From assembly GCA_964036045.1 (NCBI GenBank), contig CAXIWF010000807.1, forward strand, positions 1 through 64,000: 64,000 nt of DNA. The letters run 5' to 3'. How positions within the stretch are numbered: the first letter of the stretch is position 1; each line of letters starts with the position of its first letter. Source of the DNA: Eutreptiella sp. 'Long Island Sound 2002' (lineage: Eukaryota; Euglenozoa; Euglenophyceae; Eutreptiales; Eutreptiaceae). Positions 31,823 through 40,548 of the stretch are shown here, in pieces. A program made the position numbers and the translations under genes. The notes under the pieces were generated by a model. The model made no database searches. It saw nothing but the letters and a program-made list of their open reading frames with translations, and had not been told where the DNA came from.

Positions 31823-34409
31823 GGGGCGAGGGGGGGCGAGGGGGGGCGATGGGGGGTGATTGGGGGCGATGGAGGGCGATGGGGGGCGAGGGGGGGCGAT
31901 GGGGGGTGATTGGGGGCGATGGAGGGCGATGGGGGGCGAGGGGGGGGGCGAGGGGGGGGGGCGAGGTGGGGGGGCGAGGTGGGGGGCAATTGGGGGGGCG
32001 ATGGGGGGCGATTGGGGGCTATCGGCGGCGATGGGGGGCGATGAGGGGTGATTGGGGGCGATGGGGGGCGAAGGGGGGCGGGGGGGGCGAGGGGGGGCGA
32101 GGAGGGGCGATTGGGGGCGATGGGGGGCGATGGGGGGGGAGGGGGAGCGCTGGGGGCCGAAGGGGGGCGATGGGGGGCGATGGGGGGCGAAGGGGGGCAA
32201 TGGGGGGGCGATGGGGGAGCAATGGGGGGCAATGGGGGGGCAATGGGGGGCGATGGGGGGCGATGGGGAGCGAGGGAGGGCGAGGGGGGGCGATGGGGGG
32301 CGATTGGGGGCTATCGGGGGTGATGGAGGGCGATGGGGGGCGATGGGGGGCGGTGGGGGGTGATGGGGGGCGCTGGGGGGGCAATTGGGGGGCAATGCGG
32401 GGGCAATGGGGGGCAATGGGGGGCGATGGGGGACGATGGGGGGCAATGGGGGGGCGAGGGGGGGGGCGAGGGGGGGGGCGAGGTGGGGGGCGATGGGGGG
32501 CGATTGGGGGCTATCGGGGGTGATGAGGGGCAATGGGGGGGCGAGGGGGGGGGCGAGGTGGGGGGCGATTGGGGGGGCGACGGGGGGCGAGGGGGGGCGA
32601 GTGGGGGCGACGGGGGGCGATGGGGGGTGATTGGGGGCGATGGAGGGCGATGGGGGGCGAGGGGGGGGGCGAGGTGGGGGGGCGAGATGGGGGGCGATTG
32701 GGAGGGCGATGGGGGCGATGGCGGGCGATTGGGGGCTATCGGGGGCGATGGGGGGCGATGAGGGGTGATTGGGGGCGATGGGGGGCGATGGGGGGCGGGG
32801 GGGGCGAGGGGGGGCGAGGGGGGGCGAGGAGGGGCGATGGGGGGCGATGGGGGGCGATGGGGGGGGAGGGGGAGCCCTGGGGGCCGAAGGGGGGCGATGG
32901 GGGGCGATGGGGGGCGAGGGGGGGCGATGGGGGAGCAATGGGGGGCAATGGGGGGGCAATGGGGGGCGATGGGGGGCGATGGGGAGCAAGGGAGGGCGAG
33001 GGGGGGCGATGGGGGGCGATTGGGGGCTATTGGGGGTGATGGGGGGCGATGGGGGGCGATTGGGGGCAATGGGGGGGCAATGGGGGGCAATGGGGGGCGA
33101 TGGGGGGCGATCGGGGACGATGGGGGGCAATGGGGGGGCGAGGGGGGGGGCGAGGTGGGGGGCGATGGGGGGGGCGATGGGGGGCGATTGGGGGCTATCG
33201 GGCGTGATGGGGGGGTGATGGGGGGCCAGGGGGGGCGAGGGGGGGCGATGGGGGGTGATGGGTGGCGAGGGGGCGATGGGGGGCGATGGGGGACGATGGG
33301 GCCAATGGGGGGGCGAGGTGGGGGGGCGATGGGGGGCATTGGGGGGCGAGGGGGGGCAATGGGGGGGCGATGGGGGGGCAATGGGGGGCAATGGGGGGGC
33401 AATGGGGGGCGATGGGGGGCGATGGGGAGCGAGGGAGGGCGAGGGGGGCGATGGGGGGCGATTGGGGGCTATCGAGGGTGATGGGGGGCGATGGGGGGCG
33501 ATGGGGGGCAATGGGGGGGCAATGGGGGGCAATGGGGGGCGATGGGGGGCGATGGGGGACGATGGGGGGCGAGGGGGGGGGCGAGGTGGGGGGCGATGGG
33601 GGGGGCGATGGGGGGCGATTGGGGGCTATCGGGGGTGATGGGGGGGTGATGGGGGGCGAGGGGGGGCGAGGGGGGGCGATGGGGGGTGATGGGTGGCGAG
33701 GGGGCGATGGGGGGCGATGGGGGACGATGGGGCCAATGGGGGGGCGAGGGGGGGGGGCGATGGGGGGCGATGGGGGGCGAGGGGGGCAATGGGGGGCAAT
33801 GGGGGGCGACGGGGGGCGATCGGGGACGATGGGGGGCAATGGGGGGGCGAGGGGGGGGGCGAGGTGGGGGGCGATGGGGGGGGCGATGGGGGGCGATTGG
33901 GGGCTATCGGGGGTGATGGGGGGGTGATGGGGGGCGAGGGGGGGCGAGGGGGGGCGATGGGGGGTGATGGGTGGCGAGGGGGCGATGGGGGGCGATGGGG
34001 GACGATGGGGCCAATGGGGGGGCGAGGGGGGGGGCGATGGGGGGCGATGGGGGGCGAGGGGGGGCGATGGGGGGGCGATGGGGGGGCAATGGGGGGCTAT
34101 GGGGGGGCAATGGGGGGCGATGGGGGGCGATGGGGGGCAAGGGGGGGGCGAGGGGGGGGGGCGAGGTGGGGGGCGATGGGGGGCTATCGGGGGTGATGGG
34201 GGGCGATGGGGGGCGATGGGGGGCAATGGGGGGGCAATGGGGGGCAATGGGGGGCGATGGGGGGCGATGGGGGACGATGGGGGGCGAGGGGGGGGGCGAG
34301 GTGGGGGGCGATGGGGGGGGCGATGGGGGGGGCGATGGGGGGCGATGGGGGGCGAGGGGGGGCGAGGGGGGGCGATGGGGGGTGCTTGGGGGTGATGGGT
34401 GGCGATGGG

Positions 34410-35670
34410 GGGCGGGGGGGGGGCGAGGGGGGGGCGAGGGGGGGGCGAGGGGGGGGGCGAGTTGGGGGGCGATGGGGGGGGCGATGGGGGGCGATCGGGG
34501 ACGAGGGGGGGCGAGGTGGGGCGATGGGGGGCGATGGGAGGTGATTGGGGGCGATGGGACGGGAGGGGGAGCGCTGGGGGCCGATGGGGGGCGATGGGGG
34601 GCGATGGGGCGCGAGGGGGGGCGATGGGGGGCGATGGGGGGCTATCGGGGGCGATCACGGGCGATGGGGAGGGGAGGGGGGGCGAGGGGGAACGATGGGG
34701 GCCGATGGGGGGCGATGGGGGGCGATGGGGGGTGACCGGGAGCGATGGGGGATGATGGGGGGTGATGGGAGGCGATGGGGGGCAATGGGGGGCGATGGGG
34801 GGCGATGAGGAGCGAGGGGGGGCGAGGGGGGGCGATGGGGGGCGATGGGGGGCGATGGGTGGCGAGGGGGGGCAACAGGGGGGCGAGGAGGGGGGGCGAG
34901 GGGGGGCGAGGGGGGGCGTGGGGGGGCGGTGGGGGGGCGAAGGGGGAGGCGAGGTGGGGGGCGATGGGGGGGGGGGCGATGGGGGGCGATGGGGGACGAT
35001 GGGGGGCGATGGGCGGCCATCGGGGGCGAGGGGGGGCGATGGGGGGCGATGGGGGGCTATCGGGGGTGATGGGGGGCGCTGGGGGGGCGATGGGGGGCAA
35101 TGGGGGGGCAATGGGGGGCAATGGGGGGCGATGGGGGGCGATGGGGGACGATGGGGGGCGAGGTGGGGGGCGATGGGGGGGGGCGATGGGGGGGGGCGAT
35201 GGGGGGGGGCGATGGGGGGCGATGGGGGGCGAGGGGGGGCGAGGGGGTGCGATGGGGGGTGATTGGGGGTGACCGGGGGCGATGGGGGGCGGGGGGGGGT
35301 GAGGGGCCGGCGAGGGGGGGGGCGAGGGGGGGGGCGATGGGGGGCGATCGGGGACGAGGGGGGGCGATGAGGGGTGATGCGGGGCGATGGGGGGGGAGGG
35401 GGAGCGCTGGGGGCCGATGGGGGGCGATGGGGGGCGGTGGGGCGCGAGGGGGGGCGAGGGGGGTCGATGGGAGGCGATGGGGGGCTATCGGTTGCGATCA
35501 GGGGCGATGGGGCGGGGAGGGGGGGCGAGGGGGAGCGATGGGGGCCGATGGGGGGCGATGGGGGGCGACCGGGAGCGATGGGGGGTGATTGGGGGCGATG
35601 GGAGGCGATCGGGGGCAATGGGGGGCGATGGGGAGCGAGGGGGGGGCGAGGGGGGGCGATGGGGGGGCGT
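34410..35670 (+). repeat. Higher-order block of satellite A, right member of a pair flanking the chromovirus
   Basis: Matches the variant order of 19.24-20.5 kb (GATCACGGGCG at 34652, CTATCGGTTGCGATCAGG at 35485). It ends close to the left LTR of the non-autonomous element. Ends are approximate. Confidence 0.7.
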
Positions 35671-35779
35671 GGGGGGGCGCTTGGGGGGGGAGGGGGGGGG
35701 GCAAGGTGGGGGGCGATGGGGGGGGGGGCGATGGGGGGCGATGGGGGGCGATGGGGGGCGATGGGGGGCGATGGGGGGC

Positions 35780-35784
35780 GCTGG
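35780..35784. repeat. Target site duplication GCTGG, left copy (non-autonomous element)
   Basis: GCTGG directly precedes the left LTR and directly follows the right LTR (39673-39677). Joining the flanks restores a satellite A sequence (GGGCGCTGGGGGGCAATGG). Confidence 0.9.
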
Positions 35785-36303
35785 TGTAACTGCGGCCGTC
35801 AAACGCTACCATTAGCGACAGACGCGCTAGTCTACAGAGGTCGCGCCGGGTAATAGTGACCATAATTTCACGCCTTTTCTGTGAGCGCTTCTCGGTGCAT
35901 GCATAATATTTGCGATCTTTCGATGCGTGCATAGTATTCCCGCAAGACAATTCAGCCCCTGATGCTATGTATTTATATAGGGTATGATGAGCCCTTGAAT
36001 TGTCTCTTGCCGCCATTGCTGCTATTGGTGCCGCCATCAACACTGCTACTGTGACTGGATCCGGTTCACGACATATTTGACTCTTGTACGTTACTGCTGT
36101 GGGATATGGGTGTCTTGCATGTACTGCTTTGAGGAGTGATTTGACTTCCGGTAAAACCAGCAGGCACCGGGTGAAACAAGCAAGCAAACAAGCAGCAGGC
36201 TTTGCCAATCAAGGCAACTCAAGAGACCCGAGAAAAGGACACCAACAATAGACCTTGCACTTACAAGGTTGCACTTACAAGACAATAGTAAGCTGCACTT
36301 ACA
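35785..36303 (+). repeat. 5' LTR of non-autonomous element
   Basis: 519 bp. Three substitutions relative to the 3' LTR (CAGACGC/CAGAAGC, CTACAG/CTACGG, TCTTGCA/TCTTTCA). GCACTTACAAG occurs three times across its right end, the last copy spanning the LTR boundary, so the interior boundary is fixed here by the right LTR's end and the target duplication. Confidence 0.9.
35974..35979 (+). promoter_or_regulatory. TATA-like element in LTR
   Basis: TATATA within ATTTATATAGGG, 190 bp into the LTR. The minus strand reads TATATAAAT, a better TATA consensus, so the direction of any promoter here is uncertain. Repeated at 39343-39348. Confidence 0.3.
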
Positions 36304-36322
36304 AGACAATTCAAGTCATCAA

Positions 36323-37768
36323 ATGATATCAAGTTCCAATTCTAAGTGGTGGAAGACCTGGTTCAAGCGCCTTGGTTCAAGCGCCAAGCGTTGTCCAAAT
36401 TCGGGTGCTGGTGCGGCACTGCCGAATGTGCACTCCGAAGGGGCTTCTGGACAAGCTGACGTTCATCCGACGTATGGAGACAAAGAAAGTGTTTTGAAGG
36501 TCAGCCAGGACTCGGATGAAGGAAACAATGTTGGTGCAGAGCCAGACAAGACACAACGTCGTCTCTCAGGCGCGCAGCGTCGCCGTAACAGAAAACAGCC
36601 AGAAGGAAAAGAAAAAATGCCAGATTGCGACGAAGATTTCACACAGGAGCCTATTGCGTTGTTGGCCCATGCAAGAGCCTTGACTCAGGCGTCGTTACAA
36701 CCAGTGCCCCTGTCTCAACCCGCACTTTACTTCCCTGAACATTTCTTTCATTCGGATTGTGATGAAACAGAAGTGGACGAACCAGTGTCTCTCCTTCAGC
36801 GGGCGCCACAGGTGACAAGAAATGCCAAGACCTCCTGCCAGCTTTCTGCAGCCGCGCTGGAATTAACTATCGATTTTGAGTCGGAAGACGTGGTTCCATG
36901 GTGCGAGGCTCAGAAGGTCCTTACCGTGTTGGTTACAGGGCTCGAACAAGCGTCTCAACAGGCCTGGAACGCAGAAGTCCCCGAAGTGGTGAGTCAAACA
37001 AACTGGCGAGAGGTGATGTTAAAATATTTGAAGGAGTCTGAAGGTTACTCTGATCCACAAGCCTGGTATGAGTCCTCCAACCAAACTGTCTGGGTGCAAC
37101 TAACTCCTACTGAAAGGGTGCGCCTCAGGCATGCTTATCCTCGATGGTCAGAATCACAAGCCTGGTGTTGGGCAGCGGAGAAAATTCTTGATCAGGAGTA
37201 TGTGGTTGCACGGGTGGACAGTGACGAAGAACCAGTGTCCAGACCAGAAAACGTTCTTGAGCTGACAGGCACCGAAGCTCTTGAAGTGACCGGCACCGAA
37301 GTTCTCGAAGCGACACGCACTGATGACTGGTGGCGTCCTGAGTACGAGGACTGTCTGTCGAACTTTTATGTTCAAGGTGCTACACATTCGGTCAAAAACA
37401 AGGAACTCACAAGAGCGTTGCTACCGTACGAGGGTACCTTTTTTAAGAGGTTCACGAAAAACATGGTGTGGGGTTTGAACTTCGGTAACGACTGGATTTC
37501 TGAAGAGCTCTTTGAGAGGGTCGTGGGAAAAATTACCCACGCAGAAGAATTACAGGACAAGCCTTTGTGTATTCGTGGCCTTGCTTATTGCCTCTTGACC
37601 AGAGAGTTGCCAAGCAACCATTCGTGCCAACAATTAGTGAATGAGGAGGGAACAACTTGCCTAGAGTACTGGTGGGCGAAGGAGTTGACATCAATCCTTC
37701 GAGATTTTCAGACCGTGCCATCTTCCAGCAAAAACAAGCGCAAGTCCAAGCAATCAAAGCGTCGCTAA
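36323..37768 (+). CDS. Protein of unknown function in non-autonomous LTR element
   Basis: 481 codons from ATG (36323), 20 bp after the 5' LTR, to TAA (37766-37768). The frame also extends upstream into the LTR without an ATG, so I use this start. The product has a basic N-terminal third (SGAQRRRNRKQPEGKEK), an acidic middle, a Trp-rich central part (WCEAQK, WYESSNQTVWVQL, PRWSESQAWCWAAEKIL), three 7-residue repeats of the form TGTEALE at about 312-332, and a strongly basic C-terminus (KNKRKSKQSKRR). I recognise no family. Placement right after the LTR and the basic tail suggest a divergent Gag-like nucleic-acid-binding protein; a captured host gene is the alternative. The intact frame in a young insertion argues that it is or was recently functional. 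Confidence 0.6.
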   Translation: MISSSNSKWWKTWFKRLGSSAKRCPNSGAGAALPNVHSEGASGQADVHPTYGDKESVLKVSQDSDEGNNVGAEPDKTQRRLSGAQRRRNRKQPEGKEKMPDCDEDFTQEPIALLAHARALTQASLQPVPLSQPALYFPEHFFHSDCDETEVDEPVSLLQRAPQVTRNAKTSCQLSAAALELTIDFESEDVVPWCEAQKVLTVLVTGLEQASQQAWNAEVPEVVSQTNWREVMLKYLKESEGYSDPQAWYESSNQTVWVQLTPTERVRLRHAYPRWSESQAWCWAAEKILDQEYVVARVDSDEEPVSRPENVLELTGTEALEVTGTEVLEATRTDDWWRPEYEDCLSNFYVQGATHSVKNKELTRALLPYEGTFFKRFTKNMVWGLNFGNDWISEELFERVVGKITHAEELQDKPLCIRGLAYCLLTRELPSNHSCQQLVNEEGTTCLEYWWAKELTSILRDFQTVPSSSKNKRKSKQSKRR

Positions 37769-37781
37769 GCCAGCAAGTGGT

Positions 37782-38185
37782 GGGCGACCAGCCATAAACG
37801 CCAGTCAGGAGTACTGCGCGTCAGGCCACAGCTTCACGCATCAGCGCGTCTCAGCGAAGGGCGACCAGCCGTAAACGCCGGTCAGGAGTACTGCGCGTCA
37901 GGCAACGGCGTCCAGCATCAGCGCGTCGCAGCGAAGGGCGACCAACCGTAAACGCCAACGGCTTCCAGCATCAGCGGGTCCCAGCAAAGGGCAACCAGTT
38001 GTAAACGCCAGTCAGGAGTACTGCGCGTCAGGAAACGGCCACCAGCATCCGCGGGTCCCAGCGAAGGGCAACCAGCCGTAAACGCCAGTCAGGAGAACTG
38101 ACAGTCTCCAGCATCAGCGAGTCTCAGCGAAGGGCGACCGGCCGTGAACGCCAGTCAGGAGTACTAGGCGTCAGGCGACAGCATA
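37782..38185. repeat. 77-bp minisatellite in non-autonomous element
   Basis: Six imperfect units, each starting GGGCGACCAGCCGTAAACGCC (with variation) and containing GTCAGGAGTACTGCGCGTCAGG and CCAGCATCAGCG. Starts are at 37782, 37859, 37936, 37989, 38066 and 38132. Intervals are 77, 77, 53, 77 and 66 bp; the short ones lack part of the unit. It begins 13 bp after the ORF stop. Confidence 0.85.
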
Positions 38186-39146
38186 GCCTTGTTGTGGACT
38201 CAAGAGCTTGGAGTGCCCTCCATGTGCCGTCAAGCATGCGCTCAACAGCGCGCAGCCCCATTCGTTTTGATGCCTGTGGTCACCTCTCTCTCTCTCTCTT
38301 CATTTCTATATTTATTTGTTGGCGCCAGAACTACAGGAGTGTTGGGAAGCCAAGTGAAGTTTTGATTTTGGCTTTGCTCAATGACGCTCCACTGCCTCCC
38401 TGTATGTATCTCCGCCCTGAAATAACCTTTGTAAATATCGAAGGTGGTAAGCTCTGTGGGAAGGGTGAAGATTGGGGAGCATGGGCAGTAGCCTCGAGCT
38501 TCAGCAACACTACTACGACCCAGTTGGGTGCGTCCATGTCTCGTTTCTCGGAACTGAGACCCTTTTCTTCCTTCAGTGGAGTGACGCCGCACGCTACACA
38601 CAAGTCTGTTCTAACAGTGTCCAATACCTAGGGACGTGGGGTTGAGGAACTTGAGGTGTCTTTGACATGGCGCTACATGACCAATTCACTCGACCACTCA
38701 CATCAAGGTCCTTATAGGTGACAACATGACCAGAACAGGCACACATACCTACCCTACGCGTCACAGGTACTCCTAATGCCACAGTGAGCTCCATGCGTCC
38801 TTCGGTTTTGGAGTGATACCACGCCACAGTGGACATGCAAGTGAGACATAGAGGTCGTGGGACTGTGCCAGACTGATGATGTCTTGAGTCATGCGGTTTA
38901 AGGAGTAGTTGAAATACGTGGTGTACAGAATAACCACAATGGCGTGTTGTACTGGCATGGTGTGAACGAACCCTATGCGTCCTATTCAACGACTTGAGGC
39001 GGGCTTGCCTTTGGTCGGAGCCTTTGCGATTGCCTCTATTTGGGGGACAAGCAGTGATATACCCCATACATGTGCATGTGAGTGCCACGTTTGCCGGCCT
39101 CGCTACTCTGTGGGTATCGGCCTTACACCCGTGGGTAAGTCCTGGT
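38186..39146. other. Non-coding interior of non-autonomous element
   Basis: About 960 bp. It holds a CT-repeat run near 38286-38301 and open stretches up to 145 codons (38194-38631, plus strand) that have no recognisable domain. A minus-strand frame of 327 codons (39577-38594) starts in the LTR and is Cys/His/Arg-rich without a domain; I treat it as chance. Confidence 0.6.
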
Positions 39147-39153
39147 AGGGGGG
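39147..39153 (+). other. Candidate polypurine tract of non-autonomous element
   Basis: AGGGGGG directly precedes the 3' LTR start TGTAAC. It is shorter than the chromovirus tract but in the right place. Confidence 0.55.
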
Positions 39154-39672
39154 TGTAACTGCGGCCGTCAAACGCTACCATTAGCGACAGAAGCGCTAGT
39201 CTACGGAGGTCGCGCCGGGTAATAGTGACCATAATTTCACGCCTTTTCTGTGAGCGCTTCTCGGTGCATGCATAATATTTGCGATCTTTCGATGCGTGCA
39301 TAGTATTCCCGCAAGACAATTCAGCCCCTGATGCTATGTATTTATATAGGGTATGATGAGCCCTTGAATTGTCTCTTGCCGCCATTGCTGCTATTGGTGC
39401 CGCCATCAACACTGCTACTGTGACTGGATCCGGTTCACGACATATTTGACTCTTGTACGTTACTGCTGTGGGATATGGGTGTCTTTCATGTACTGCTTTG
39501 AGGAGTGATTTGACTTCCGGTAAAACCAGCAGGCACCGGGTGAAACAAGCAAGCAAACAAGCAGCAGGCTTTGCCAATCAAGGCAACTCAAGAGACCCGA
39601 GAAAAGGACACCAACAATAGACCTTGCACTTACAAGGTTGCACTTACAAGACAATAGTAAGCTGCACTTACA
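39154..39672 (+). repeat. 3' LTR of non-autonomous element
   Basis: 519 bp, 516 identical to the 5' LTR. It ends GCACTTACA and is followed directly by the target duplication GCTGG. Confidence 0.9.
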
Positions 39673-39677
39673 GCTGG
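39673..39677. repeat. Target site duplication GCTGG, right copy
   Basis: Second copy of the 5-bp duplication flanking the non-autonomous element, running into GGGGCAATGG satellite units. Confidence 0.9.
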
Positions 39678-40548
39678 GGGGCAATGGGGGGGCGAGGGGG
39701 GGGGGCGAGGTGGGGGGCGATGGGGGGCGATTGGGGGCTATCGGGGGTGATGGGGGGGTGATGGGGGGCAATGGGGGGGCGAGGGGGGGGGCGAGGTGGG
39801 GGGCGATTGGGGGGGCGACGGGGGGCGAGGGGGGGCGAGGGGGGGCGATGGGGGGTGATTGGGGGCGATGGAGGGCGATGGGGGGCGAGGGGGGGGCGAG
39901 GGGGGGGCGAGGGGGGGGGCGAGGGGGGGGGCGAGGTGGGGGGGCGAGGTGGGGGGCGATTGGGGGGGCGATGGGGGGCGATGGGGGGCGATTGGGGGCT
40001 ATCGGGGGCAATGGGGGGCGATGAGGGGTGATTGGGGGCGATGGGGGCCGATGGGGGGCGGGGGGTGCGAGGGGTTGCGAGGGGGGGCGAGGAGGGGCGA
40101 TGGGGGGCGATGGGGGGCGATGGGGGGGGAGGGGGAGCCCTGGGGGCCGAAGGGGGGCGATGGGGGGCGATGGGGGGCGAGGGGGGGCAATGGGGGGGCG
40201 ATGGGGGAGCAATGGGGGGCAATGGGGGGGCAATGGGGGGCGATGGGGGGCGATTGGGGGCTATTGGGGGTGATGGGGGGCGATGTGGGGCGATTGGGGG
40301 CACTGGGGGGGCAATGGGGGGCAATGGGGGGCGATGGGGGGCGATGGGGGACGATGGGGGGCAATGGGGGGGCGAGGGGGGGGGCGAGGTGGGGGGCGAT
40401 GGGGGGGGCGATTGGGGGCCATTGGGGGCTATCGGGGGTGATGGGGGGGTGATGGGGGGCGATGGGGGGCGAGGGGGGGCGAGGGGGGGTGATGGGTGGC
40501 GAGGGGGCGATGGGGGGCGATGGGGGACGATGGGGGGCAATGGGGGGG
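39673..40548 (+). repeat. Satellite A array, block 4
   Basis: 10-bp satellite between the non-autonomous element and satellite B. At its right end a GGGGGGG run is followed by CGAAGTGGTC, so the switch to satellite B happens at the CGA shared by both units. Confidence 0.95.

Larger units (their letters stand above)
31818..35784 (+). repeat. Satellite A array, block 3
   Basis: 10-bp satellite between the two LTR elements, G-rich strand on plus. It includes a local higher-order series marked by GGACGATGGGGCCAATGG at about 33302, 33733 and 34011. The block at about 34.4-35.7 kb repeats 19.2-20.5 kb. No gene is visible. Confidence 0.97.
35785..39672 (+). mobile_element. Non-autonomous LTR retrotransposon
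   Basis: 3,888-bp element with 519-bp direct LTRs (TGTAAC...TTACA) and a 5-bp target duplication GCTGG. The interior holds one 481-codon ORF without recognisable protease, RT, RNase H or integrase, then a 77-bp minisatellite and non-coding DNA. Plus orientation is inferred from the long ORF, from a purine run AGGGGGG directly before the right LTR, and from the LTR start TGTAACTGCGGC, which matches the chromovirus LTR start TGTAAGTGCGGC at 11 of 12 positions. No tRNA-Met-type primer site follows the left LTR. Its mobilisation presumably needs enzymes from another element. Confidence 0.88.

Noticed and set aside
36269-36322. Upstream TTG start extending the small element's ORF into the LTR
   Set aside because: TTG is an unlikely eukaryotic start; the ATG at 36323 lies just after the LTR.
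38594-39577. Minus-strand 327-codon frame in the small element, and its LTR counterpart at 35498-36208
   Set aside because: It begins in the LTR on the strand opposite to the inferred element direction, lacks any domain, and its other LTR copy simply runs into satellite.
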